Shown here: piece by piece, positions 6,265-13,316 of the stretch
How the letters are laid out: each line of letters opens with the position of its first letter
How positions within the stretch are numbered: position 1 is the stretch's first letter
DNA from: Armatimonadota bacterium
GTDB taxonomy: Bacteria > Armatimonadota > Armatimonadia > Armatimonadales > Armatimonadaceae
Length of the DNA stretch: 18,536 nt
Direction of reading: 5' to 3'
Assembly: GCA_014380985.1 (NCBI GenBank)
Contig: JACMIU010000692.1
Location: forward strand, 1 to 18,536
The notes under the pieces: model-generated
The model's input: only the letters and a program-made list of their open reading frames with translations
Told to the model about the DNA's origin: nothing
Database searches by the model: none
Made by a program: the position numbers and the translations under genes

Positions 6265-7872
6265 ATGTCTGACGACGCTCGACCGGGGACTGCCGATGCG
6301 CCGCAAGCCGCTCCGCTATCCTTTTGGCAAAATCTTCTGCAGCACGATCTTGTCGCTTCGCTGGTGGTTTTCATGGTCGCCATTCCGCTTTCGCTTGGTA
6401 TCGCGCAAGCGTCCGGCGCACCGATTTTAGCCGGTATCATCGCCGCCGTTATCGGAGGCGTGGTCGCCGGTGCGCTGGGCGGTGCGCCCCTGCAAGTGTC
6501 AGGGCCCGCCGCCGGTCTCACGGTTATCGTCTATGAGATGATACAAAAGTTCGGCTGGCAAACGACCACCACAATCGTGGTAATCGCCGGGCTGATGCAG
6601 ATTGCCTTCGGCTTCCTTAAAATCGCCCGCGCCTCGCTCGCTATTTCGCCCGCCGTGGTGCATGGAATGCTTGCCGGTATCGGCGTCGTTATCACGCTCG
6701 CGCAATTGCACGTGGTTCTCGGCGGCAAGCCGCAAGACAACGCGCTGAAAAACATCACCGAACTGCCCGGTCAAATTATGGATTTGCACCTGCCCTCGGC
6801 GATTTTGGGCGTCGCGGTGATCGCCTTTCTGTTCGCTTGGACGAAAATGCCCGCCGCCGTGCGACGGATTCCCGGCGCGTTAATCGCCGTGGTCGGTGGG
6901 ACAATCGCGGCGCAGTTTATGCACTTTCCCGCCGACCTGCGCGTCAACCTGCCGGATAACCTGACGCAGGGGCATATCTTTCCGAAGGTTCCCGCGTTCG
7001 CCGATTTGAACGATATTTTGATCGCGGCGGCGACAATCGCCGTTGTCGCGTCGGTTGAGTCGCTTCTATCGGCGGTCGCGCTCGATAAATTAACCGGTGG
7101 CAAACGCGCCGACCTTGACCGCGAACTGCTCGGACAGGGAGCGGCGAACACGGTGTCCGGTCTCTTAGGCGGCTTGCCCGTTACCGGTGTTATCGTGCGT
7201 TCGTCCACCAACGTATCGGCGGGCGCGAAAACCCGCGCCTCGGCGATTATGCACGGCGTTTGGATTTTGTTATTCGTTCTCCTTGCCGCACCGCTTCTCG
7301 AAACGATTCCGAAATCGGTACTCGCGGGTCTGCTGGTGTTTATCGGCGTCAACTTGGTATCGCCCGCGCACATCAAGGAGATGCTCCACACCCGCGAATG
7401 GCCCGTCTACTTCGCCACGCTTTTTGGCGTCGTTTTCCTGAACCTGCTTGAAGGCGTCGCTATCGGTATCGGGCTGGCGATTATTTTGCTACTACGCAAA
7501 CTGGCGAAGATTCACGTAGACATCGAGGAGCGCGGCGACAAGTGGCACGCCCGCGTCGAAGGTTCGCTGACCTTTTTGTCGGTTCCCGCTTTGAGCGCGA
7601 AACTTGCCACCATTCCCGCAGGGGCTTCGGTGGATATTGACCTGATGGTGGACTTCATGGATCACGCGGCGTTCGAGGCGATTCACTCGTGGCGCGTGGT
7701 GCAGGAGAAAGCCGGTGGCAAGGTGGATATTGACGAGTTCCACGAGGCGTGGTACGGTTCGGCGGAAAGCGGCAACGCGCTAATGAACCGCTCCCGAATC
7801 CCGACCCTGCCGATTCCCAAAGGAACCCTTGCCGTGGCGGCGGCAGATACCTCGGTAATAAAGGAAATATAG
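6265..7872 (+). CDS. SulP family inorganic anion transporter (probable bicarbonate or sulfate transport)
   Basis: The 535-residue inner-membrane protein begins with a soluble stretch and FWQNLLQHDLVASLVVFMVAIPLSLGIAQASG (20-51), the start of the SulP transport domain. About ten or more hydrophobic segments follow up to residue 410 (for example AGIIAAVIGGVVAGALGG, LLSAVALDKLTGGKRADLDR with ELLGQGAAN, SGLLGGLPVTGVIVRSSTNV). The C-terminal part (about 420-490, including VDIDLMVDFMDHAAFEAI) resembles a STAS domain. The SSTN and ELxGQGxxN motifs are typical of bacterial SulP proteins. The next gene, 4 nt downstream, is a beta-carbonic anhydrase, which points to bicarbonate as substrate, though sulfate is possible. 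Start ATG 6265 follows AAAGAAAG (6247-6254); a much longer in-frame upstream extension is antisense to the TPR gene and is rejected. Confidence 0.88.
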   Translation: MSDDARPGTADAPQAAPLSFWQNLLQHDLVASLVVFMVAIPLSLGIAQASGAPILAGIIAAVIGGVVAGALGGAPLQVSGPAAGLTVIVYEMIQKFGWQTTTTIVVIAGLMQIAFGFLKIARASLAISPAVVHGMLAGIGVVITLAQLHVVLGGKPQDNALKNITELPGQIMDLHLPSAILGVAVIAFLFAWTKMPAAVRRIPGALIAVVGGTIAAQFMHFPADLRVNLPDNLTQGHIFPKVPAFADLNDILIAAATIAVVASVESLLSAVALDKLTGGKRADLDRELLGQGAANTVSGLLGGLPVTGVIVRSSTNVSAGAKTRASAIMHGVWILLFVLLAAPLLETIPKSVLAGLLVFIGVNLVSPAHIKEMLHTREWPVYFATLFGVVFLNLLEGVAIGIGLAIILLLRKLAKIHVDIEERGDKWHARVEGSLTFLSVPALSAKLATIPAGASVDIDLMVDFMDHAAFEAIHSWRVVQEKAGGKVDIDEFHEAWYGSAESGNALMNRSRIPTLPIPKGTLAVAAADTSVIKEI

Positions 7873-7876
7873 TAAA

Positions 7877-8554
7877 ATGGAAGACTTAAACAACATTATC
7901 GCCGGTGCGGCAAAGTTTAACGCACAGGCATCCCACGAAGTGAAGCCGTTGTTGGAACGGCTTGCCCGCGAGGGGCAAGCCCCTGACGCTCTGTTTATCA
8001 CCTGCGCCGACTCGCGCATTGACCCAGTGAATATCACGCAAACAAAGCCGGGCGATCTGTTTATTCTGCGAAACATCGGCAACCTTATCCCCAAAGCCAA
8101 CAGTGAAGATAGTTCGGTAATGGCGACGGTGGAATACTCGACCGGTGCGCTGGGCGTCAAAACCATCGTTATCTGCGGTCATTCCGACTGCGGCGCGATG
8201 AAGGTGGTACTGGCGGACAAAGACTTATCCACGATGCCGAACGCGAAAAACTGGCTAATGCACGCCGATCCCAGCACACAGGGCTACAAAAATGGGCAAG
8301 ACGACGTAGTATTCGCCCCCGGTTTGCCGGAGGTGGACAAACTGTCGCAAATCAATGTGATCACGCAGTTCGAGAACCTGCTGACGTATCCGTCGGTGCG
8401 CGAAGGTATCGAAAGCGGCAACCTGCGCCTTGTCGGTATGTGGTTCGACATCGGCAACGCCCAACTAAGTATGTACAACGCCGACACCAAGCGGTTTACG
8501 CCTATCGCGGATGACGGGGCGGGTAATCGGCAGGAAAATATGCCCCGCGACTAA
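7877..8554 (+). CDS. beta-class carbonic anhydrase
   Basis: This 225-residue cytoplasmic enzyme should interconvert carbon dioxide and bicarbonate. The zinc ligands and active-site dyad of the beta class are clear: CADSR (Cys43, Asp45, Arg47) and GHSDCG (His102, Cys105). RNIGNLIP (65-72) and the VEYSTGALGVKTIVICGHSDCGAM block are also characteristic, and the length is normal. It starts 4 nt after the SulP transporter stop, with AAGGA overlapping the end of that gene, so the two are almost certainly co-translated from one mRNA. The likely joint role is import and hydration control of inorganic carbon or pH homeostasis. It could also supply bicarbonate for carboxylases. Confidence 0.93.
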   Translation: MEDLNNIIAGAAKFNAQASHEVKPLLERLAREGQAPDALFITCADSRIDPVNITQTKPGDLFILRNIGNLIPKANSEDSSVMATVEYSTGALGVKTIVICGHSDCGAMKVVLADKDLSTMPNAKNWLMHADPSTQGYKNGQDDVVFAPGLPEVDKLSQINVITQFENLLTYPSVREGIESGNLRLVGMWFDIGNAQLSMYNADTKRFTPIADDGAGNRQENMPRD

Positions 8555-8561
8555 TAGGCGA

Positions 8562-8577
8562 GAATCGCACCCGATTC
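8562..8577. repeat. perfect inverted repeat GAATCG-N4-CGATTC, candidate operator
   Basis: Six-base arms (8562-8567 and 8572-8577) around CACC lie just upstream of the TATAAT box at 8581. The stem is too weak and lacks a T tract, so a terminator is unlikely. Its place over the expected -35/spacer region suits binding by a dimeric regulator. Confidence 0.4.
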
Positions 8578-8580
8578 CGA

Positions 8581-8586
8581 TATAAT
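8581..8586 (+). promoter_or_regulatory. -10 box TATAAT, probably for a leaderless transcript
   Basis: A perfect TATAAT ends 6 nt before the ATG at 8593, so the predicted transcription start coincides with the start codon. There is no Shine-Dalgarno site in the gap (AGCGGC). CCGATTC (8571-8577) lies three bases upstream, the same arrangement as at 1424-1439. No good -35 is visible. Confidence 0.55.
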
Positions 8587-8592
8587 AGCGGC

Positions 8593-9207
8593 ATGGCTTC
8601 CACAAGGTTTTGGGGCAACGTTACCGCGGTTCGGGCGCGACTGACGCTGGCGATTTTCGAGAACGAACGGTTCCCGACCTGCGACGGACATTACCTTGCC
8701 GTGTCGGGGACTCTTACGGTCGGTAACACTGCACCGGAACCCGCGTCGTTTGTTGTCGCGGTCGGCACGAAAACGCAGGAGGAAAAACGGTTCGCGGTGG
8801 GAGACTTGGTACGGGGGAACGGTGAACCCGTGCCGGAAACCAACCGCGATTGCTTCGCCGATTATTACCGCGTTCGCACAGTGCATCTTTTGGCGCGGGC
8901 AACCAGCCAGAACGCCGTGCGAACGCCCGATCCGCCGCGTACCGACGCCCCCCTTTCCCCCGAAGCCGCGATAACCGCCCCGCGCCGGTTGCTCGCCCCC
9001 GCGAAACTGCAAGCCGGTGGCACGTGCTTCTCCTGCCCGTATGGAACCACGGTTGCCGTGGTGCGCCTGTCCGACCCGCGAGACCTGCGGCGCGGCATCT
9101 GGTCAAAGTCGGCGGGTTGCCTCGGTCCCATGGACTGTCCGCACTACGAAAAGCCTGACCAACAAATAGCCTCCTGCAACGAAACGCCTTCTCGCGTGTC
9201 CGATTGA
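8593..9207 (+). CDS. conserved protein of unknown function with two Cys pairs
   Basis: The 204-residue protein has no signal peptide or membrane segment. The N-terminal half (FWGNVTAVRARLTLAIFENE, then a beta-rich stretch with FAVGDLVRGNGEPVPETN and ADYYRVRTVHLL, residues 6-100) looks like a small barrel domain. A Pro-rich linker (about 105-135) leads to a C-terminal module with CFSC (145-148) and GCLGPMDCPHY (175-185). The four Cys of this module (145, 148, 176, 182) suggest a metal or iron-sulfur site. From memory, similar uncharacterised proteins occur in several phyla with a C-terminal CxxCxxG plus CYGPxxCPxY pattern; no function is known to me. The first half of the linker region is compositionally biased. 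It has its own promoter and lies between carbonic anhydrase and an SPFH gene. Confidence 0.7.
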   Translation: MASTRFWGNVTAVRARLTLAIFENERFPTCDGHYLAVSGTLTVGNTAPEPASFVVAVGTKTQEEKRFAVGDLVRGNGEPVPETNRDCFADYYRVRTVHLLARATSQNAVRTPDPPRTDAPLSPEAAITAPRRLLAPAKLQAGGTCFSCPYGTTVAVVRLSDPRDLRRGIWSKSAGCLGPMDCPHYEKPDQQIASCNETPSRVSD

Positions 9208-9235
9208 TAGACAAGCAAACGAAAGGCTCTAATTT

Positions 9236-10150
9236 ATGGGACTTGTATTTTTCGGCGTACTACTTTTTGTCGCGTCGCTGTTTATTCCGCGCAACGTTGG
9301 CACACAAAACATGACGGGACTGGCGTGGGGCGCACGGGTTTTGGGGGTGCTGATCGCGGTCGGGGGCGTGATCGGTTCCGGCGTGACGATTGTTCCGGCG
9401 GGCTATCGCGGCGTGTTGCTCCGCTTCGGCGCGGTCAGCGGGATTCTTAGCGAAGGGATTCACGTGATCGCGCCCACCGTCAATACGGTGGAACTGGTCG
9501 AAGTGCGGACGCAAAAGGAAGAAGCGACATCGGCGGCGGCATCGAAAGACCTACAAACCGTGACCGCGACCGTGGCGATTAACTACCACGTTTCCGCCGA
9601 GGGCGTCGGCGATCTGTTCAAAAAGGTCGGTACCGACTTCAAGAAACGTATCATTGACCCAGCGACGCAAGAATCGGTGAAAGCAGTCACGGCGCGGTAC
9701 ACGGCGGAAGAGTTGGTGCGACTGCGCGACAAGGTGAAAGCCGACCTGTATACGGAAGTCACCACGCGCTTGCAACCGTACAATATCGTGGTCGAACCGA
9801 ACGGCGTTTCGATTACCGACTTCACGTTTAGCGAACAGTTTATTCAAGCCATCGAACAAAAACAAGTGGCACAGCAAACCGCCGAAAAGCAGAAGTACGT
9901 GCTTCAGCAAGCGAAACTGCAAGCCGATACCGCCGTCACCGAGGCGAAGGGTAAAGCCGAGGCGGCACGAATCAACGGACAGGCACTTAACGCCAACGGC
10001 GGTTCACGGGTGCTTGCGCGGGAATGGATTGACAAGTGGGACGGCAAACTGCCCACGGTGTCGGGCGGTTCGGGTTCGGGCATGATTATTGATGTGCGCG
10101 AACTGATGAACAGCGGCAACACCGAGGGCAAAGCGGCTCCCGCGCAGTAA
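9236..10150 (+). CDS. SPFH/Band 7 (prohibitin-like) membrane protein
   Basis: The 304-residue protein has two N-terminal hydrophobic segments (about residues 1-18 and 29-50), then an SPFH/prohibitin domain (about 50-210: VPAGYRGVLLRFGAVSGILSEG, then LQTVTATVAINYHV, VKAVTARYTAEELVRLRDKVK and VSITDFTFSEQFIQAIEQKQVAQQTAEKQKYV), and a helical coiled-coil-like tail rich in A, K, Q and E. Such proteins form large membrane-bound rings that organise lipid domains or guard membrane proteases. It is preceded by GAAAGG (9221-9226) at 9 nt spacing and closed by a strong terminator. No NfeD or FtsH partner gene is next to it. The exact client is unknown. Confidence 0.88.
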   Translation: MGLVFFGVLLFVASLFIPRNVGTQNMTGLAWGARVLGVLIAVGGVIGSGVTIVPAGYRGVLLRFGAVSGILSEGIHVIAPTVNTVELVEVRTQKEEATSAAASKDLQTVTATVAINYHVSAEGVGDLFKKVGTDFKKRIIDPATQESVKAVTARYTAEELVRLRDKVKADLYTEVTTRLQPYNIVVEPNGVSITDFTFSEQFIQAIEQKQVAQQTAEKQKYVLQQAKLQADTAVTEAKGKAEAARINGQALNANGGSRVLAREWIDKWDGKLPTVSGGSGSGMIIDVRELMNSGNTEGKAAPAQ

Positions 10151-10163
10151 AGGCGAACATCAA

Positions 10164-10196
10164 AAAGGCGGCAGGGATTTTTTTCCTGCCGCCTTT
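10164..10196. terminator. bidirectional intrinsic terminator
   Basis: A perfect 12-bp stem (10164-10175 with 10185-10196, AAAGGCGGCAGG) encloses a T-rich 9-base loop between the convergent SPFH and amylase genes. On the minus strand the stem is followed by TTTTT, and on the + strand by CTTTCTT overlap, so it can stop both transcripts. Confidence 0.85.
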
Positions 10197-10202
10197 CTTG
10201 CG

Positions 10203-12314
10203 TCAGCGCGTCAGCACCGCTCCGGTCAGTGGCGCGAGCGTCACCGAAACCGTTCCGTTCGCGCCGGGCGCAACCGACTTGCCGCTAAGCGCGTCCTTCC
10301 ATGTCCCCGTCCCTTTCGGCGCAGGAACGTTCACCGTGCGCGTTTCGCGGGAGCGGTTCAACACCACTACGGCGACATCCTTGCCTGATGTCCGCGAGAA
10401 CGCCAACGTGCCGCTTTTATCGTCCGTGGACAGTATCTTCGCGTCGCCGGACTGCAAAGCCGGGTGCGCGTTCCGCACCGCGATTAGTTTCTTGTAGTGC
10501 GCGAGCATCGCGTTAGATTCCGTCGCCTTGTCCCAGTCCATACCGCGCCGGTTGTCGGGATCGCCGCCGCCCTGCATACCGATTTCCTCCCCATAGTAAA
10601 TGCTCGGCGCACCAACCCACGTAAACTGCAAGGTCGCCGCCAGTTGGTGCATCGGTTCGTTATTTTTGCAACTGGTCAGGAAACGCGGCGTGTCGTGCGA
10701 CGATAGCAAGTTCATCATGTTGCGCGAAACCTGCGGGGCGTAACTCTGTTCGAGGGCGACAAGGCGGTTTGCAAACTGCGTCGGCGTGGTTTTTTCCTCG
10801 GCGAAGAAACCCAAACACGCATCACGGAACCGGTAGTTCATCACCGAATCCCACTGATCGCCCTTGAGCCACGGCGACCCGTCGCCCCACACCTCGCCGA
10901 CAATCCAAAGGTTCGGGTCAATCCCCTTCGCCCGAACGCGCAAATCGCGCCAAAACTGTTGCTCGACTTCGTTAGCGACATCCAAACGAATCCCCGCGAG
11001 CGGCACGGTTTTCGTCCAATAATCCATCAGCGACAACAGATAATCGTGCGTCGGCGGGTTCAGAACGTTGAGTTTCGGCATGGAGGAAAAGCCGTACCAC
11101 GCCGCATAGTTCGGGTTTTCGCCGATTTTCACCGGGTACGATTTGATGAAGTACCAGTCCTTGTACGCCGACGCTTCGCCCTTGTCCCGAATATCCTGAA
11201 AGGCGAAAAACGTGGTCGCCGAATGGTTGAATACGAAATCCATCACCGTCTTGATGCCGCGCTTTTCCAGTTCTTTGGTCAGGCGGGCAAACTCGGCGTT
11301 CGTGCCGAACTGTCCATCAATGCGCTTGAAATCCTCGGCGTCGTAGCGATGGTTCGACGGCGACGCGAACACCGGATTAAAGTAGACCGCGCCGACGCCC
11401 AAACCGTCCAAATAGCCGACGCGCTTTTCGACACCCGCGATGTCGCCGCCGAAGCGGTTGAACCATTCGGGTTTCGCGCTCCAACTTTGCACGTCTTTGG
11501 GGTCGTTCGTCTTGTCACCGTTCTCGAATCGGTCGGGGAAAATCTGGTAGAATACGGTTTTCTCCACCCAACCCGGCACGACATACGGCTTGAACGTCGC
11601 CGCGTCGAGCGTGAACGGTTTCGCGGATGCCGTTAAACCGTTCGCACCGTAGCGGAATGTTTTCGCGCCGTCGCTAATGGCAAACGAGTACGAAAGGTCG
11701 GTCTTTCGGTTCCACGGCACACGCACCGCATACTTGTCGTACAGTTCGTCGCCGCCCTGCCGCACGAGCGGGTAGCGTTTGCCACCGACAAGGGCGGCGA
11801 CACTTTTTACGTCGTTCGGGCGCACCCGCACGGAGAGCGATAATTGCCCCCGGTCATAGTTACGAAACGGCGGCGCGGTATCGTGCAGGACCGCGCTTGC
11901 CGTGATAACCCCGTCGCCGACGCGGGCGGGCGTGGCGTACTCTTTCGGTGCTTTCAGAAGCACCGAGTTGTTGTTTCCGCCGCCGTCATCTTCGGATTTG
12001 CCTTCCGGGTCTGTCACCCACGTTTCGCCGTTAATCACGAACTTATACTGCGATTTGCCGAGCGGCACACGGGTTTGTACGACCCAAACGCCATCCGCGC
12101 CTTTCGTCATTGGCAGAGCGTTTTTGTCCCAGTTGTTGAACGTTCCGGCGACATTCACGGTTTTCGCTTGCGGCGGCGCGGCAAACATGAACGTGTGCGG
12201 CATGGTGTCGGCGGGCGCGGTTTGCGCGAGCGCGACGCGGGGCGCGAGAAACGGTACGACCGGCAGTGTCAGCGCGGCAATAGAAAGCATCAAGCGAGTG
12301 GAAAGCGTATTCAT
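10203..12314 (-). CDS. secreted GH13 alpha-amylase-family enzyme (neopullulanase/cyclomaltodextrinase-like) with N-terminal glycogen-binding-like module
   Basis: The 703-residue protein starts with a signal peptide ending ALA-QT (residues 1-30). Residues 40-120 resemble the AMPK/CBM48-type glycogen-binding fold (VNVAGTFNNWDKNALPM, then YKFVINGETWVTDP). Residues 130-235 form an Ig-like N-domain as in maltogenic enzymes, and the (beta/alpha)8 domain begins at VFYQIFPDRFENGD (254-267). GH13 conserved regions are intact: DFVFNHS (359-365), GIRLDVANE with nucleophile Asp445, IVGEVWG with acid/base Glu474, and LLSSHDTPR with Asp541. A beta-domain ends the protein. It should hydrolyse alpha-1,4 (perhaps also alpha-1,6) glucans such as starch, glycogen or maltodextrins outside the cytoplasm. 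The start at 12314 gives the only complete signal peptide; no good Shine-Dalgarno site precedes it. Finer substrate specificity is uncertain. Confidence 0.9.
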   Translation of the reverse strand: MNTLSTRLMLSIAALTLPVVPFLAPRVALAQTAPADTMPHTFMFAAPPQAKTVNVAGTFNNWDKNALPMTKGADGVWVVQTRVPLGKSQYKFVINGETWVTDPEGKSEDDGGGNNNSVLLKAPKEYATPARVGDGVITASAVLHDTAPPFRNYDRGQLSLSVRVRPNDVKSVAALVGGKRYPLVRQGGDELYDKYAVRVPWNRKTDLSYSFAISDGAKTFRYGANGLTASAKPFTLDAATFKPYVVPGWVEKTVFYQIFPDRFENGDKTNDPKDVQSWSAKPEWFNRFGGDIAGVEKRVGYLDGLGVGAVYFNPVFASPSNHRYDAEDFKRIDGQFGTNAEFARLTKELEKRGIKTVMDFVFNHSATTFFAFQDIRDKGEASAYKDWYFIKSYPVKIGENPNYAAWYGFSSMPKLNVLNPPTHDYLLSLMDYWTKTVPLAGIRLDVANEVEQQFWRDLRVRAKGIDPNLWIVGEVWGDGSPWLKGDQWDSVMNYRFRDACLGFFAEEKTTPTQFANRLVALEQSYAPQVSRNMMNLLSSHDTPRFLTSCKNNEPMHQLAATLQFTWVGAPSIYYGEEIGMQGGGDPDNRRGMDWDKATESNAMLAHYKKLIAVRNAHPALQSGDAKILSTDDKSGTLAFSRTSGKDVAVVVLNRSRETRTVNVPAPKGTGTWKDALSGKSVAPGANGTVSVTLAPLTGAVLTR

Positions 12315-12328
12315 AGATAGTTATCTCA

Positions 12329-12355
12329 TACGCCTCCCCAATCGGTTGGGGTTCC
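12329..12355 (-). promoter_or_regulatory. candidate ECF-type promoter of the amylase gene (GGAAC-N18-CGTA)
   Basis: On the minus strand GGAAC (12355-12351) is followed after 18 bases by CGTA (12332-12329). Start of transcription would fall about 10 nt before the ATG, in line with the absence of a ribosome binding site. The spacer contains the hairpin-forming repeat at 12336-12351. The same GGAAC-N18-CGTA arrangement points the other way at 12392-12418. Confidence 0.3.
12336..12351. repeat. perfect inverted repeat CCCCAA-TCGG-TTGGGG upstream of the amylase gene
   Basis: Six-base arms (12336-12341, 12346-12351) around a four-base loop. The GGGG arm also overlaps a second small inverted repeat, GGGG-TT-CCCC (12348-12357), so two alternative hairpins could form. 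It may be an operator for a sugar-responsive regulator or a leader structure. Confidence 0.4.
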
Positions 12356-12391
12356 CCGTCGCAATTCTATACCTGTTGCAAAAACATTGCG

Positions 12392-12418
12392 GGAACGGCG
12401 CGAAACATGGTAAACGTA
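12392..12418 (+). promoter_or_regulatory. candidate ECF-type promoter of the pseudopilin gene (GGAAC-N18-CGTA)
   Basis: GGAAC (12392-12396), then 18 bases, then CGTA (12415-12418). Transcription would start near 12426, leaving a leader of about 79 nt with GAAAGG before the start codon. An alternative sigma-70-like -10, GATAAT (12425-12430), lies just downstream but lacks a -35. The box is a mirror image in layout of the one in front of the amylase. Confidence 0.3.
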
Positions 12419-12504
12419 CTTGAGGATAATGCTTTACAGGATCACGGCGGAAAATACTCGGCACGAATCCTCCCACACAAAAGGTTTCGCACGAAAGGTC
12501 TCTG

Positions 12505-13278
12505 ATGAAAAAATCGGTAGTCAAAACACCAAGCCGTGGCTTCACACTAATTGAGTTGCTCGTCGTGATAGCGATAATCGCCATTCTCGCCGCGATACTT
12601 TTTCCCGTTTTCGCACAGGCTCGCTCCAAAGCGCGGCAGACCGCTTCGCTCTCGAATGTGCGACAAATCGGAATCGCTATCCTGATGTACGCGCAGGACA
12701 ACGACGAAACCACGCTGACCACACACCACGAGTTAGAACCGCCCGACACGATTGCCGACCTGTACCCGTGGTACGAGCCGCTCAAAGGCTACGTCAAATC
12801 CGACGCGCTATTTCGCGATCCGGGCTTGGACGACGACAACAACATCACCGTTCTGCCGGACTTGGTCACGGTCGCCGATTGGCAAAAATACCGCACCGAT
12901 TATTTAATCAATGGCTACTTCGCGCACTCGGTTCCGCTTGGCGACTTCAAAGCCCCCGCGTCGCAAATCATGATCGCGCCGCGCCACGAGGGTATCGCGT
13001 TTTTCGATTATCACCCGTTCGCGTCCGCGCCCAACAACGATTGGGAGCGCGGCTTTTTGGACGGCTCTCTGTACCGAATCGGCGATGCCGCCAGTAACAC
13101 GCAGGTTCCCGACGCCAAAAATATCGGACGCTATGCCGGGGGCAACAACTACGGGTTCGCCGACGGCCACGCGAAATGGATGAAGTTCGGGCAAACGCTG
13201 GATCGCGCCAAAGCCGAAACTGATGTCACGAACTGGGGGATGCACAATTTTGACGACCGCCCGGAAATCGAGGAGTAG
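12505..13278 (+). CDS. type II secretion/type IV pilus pseudopilin-like protein with prepilin N-terminus
   Basis: The 257-residue protein has a textbook prepilin leader: a basic start MKKSVVKTPSRG, cleavage after Gly12, Phe13 as +1 and Glu17 as +5, then the hydrophobic helix LLVVIAIIAILAAILFPVFAQA. The remainder is a globular domain ending with NNYGFADGHAKWMKF (about 229-243), the C-terminal pattern of the H-X9-DG family abundant in Planctomycetes and Armatimonadota. Such proteins are processed by prepilin peptidase and sit in the cell envelope; many copies per genome are usual and their roles are mostly unknown. The start codon follows GAAAGG (12493-12498) at 6 nt. It stands alone: no secretion-system genes are next to it. 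Confidence 0.9.
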   Translation: MKKSVVKTPSRGFTLIELLVVIAIIAILAAILFPVFAQARSKARQTASLSNVRQIGIAILMYAQDNDETTLTTHHELEPPDTIADLYPWYEPLKGYVKSDALFRDPGLDDDNNITVLPDLVTVADWQKYRTDYLINGYFAHSVPLGDFKAPASQIMIAPRHEGIAFFDYHPFASAPNNDWERGFLDGSLYRIGDAASNTQVPDAKNIGRYAGGNNYGFADGHAKWMKFGQTLDRAKAETDVTNWGMHNFDDRPEIEE

Positions 13279-13313
13279 CTAAAGTTCGGGGATGGAATAT
13301 CCCCGAACTTAGC
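13278..13313. terminator. hairpin between convergent genes
   Basis: Arms 13278-13292 and 13300-13313 pair along their length with one bulged A (core AGTTCGGGGA with TCCCCGAACT), around a 7-base loop. It starts at the last base of the pseudopilin stop codon and ends 4 bases from the stop of the sugar isomerase gene. A long T tract is missing, so stopping power is uncertain, but position and strength fit a shared bidirectional terminator. Confidence 0.6.
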
Positions 13314-13316
13314 GTA

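Noticed and set aside
6105..6521. In-frame upstream extension of the TPR gene
   Set aside because: It runs antisense into the SulP coding region; ATG 6104 has a ribosome binding site and directly precedes the transmembrane segment.
10959..11636. 225-codon + strand frame inside the amylase gene
   Set aside because: It is Arg-rich and antisense to conserved GH13 catalytic motifs; no independent coding signal.
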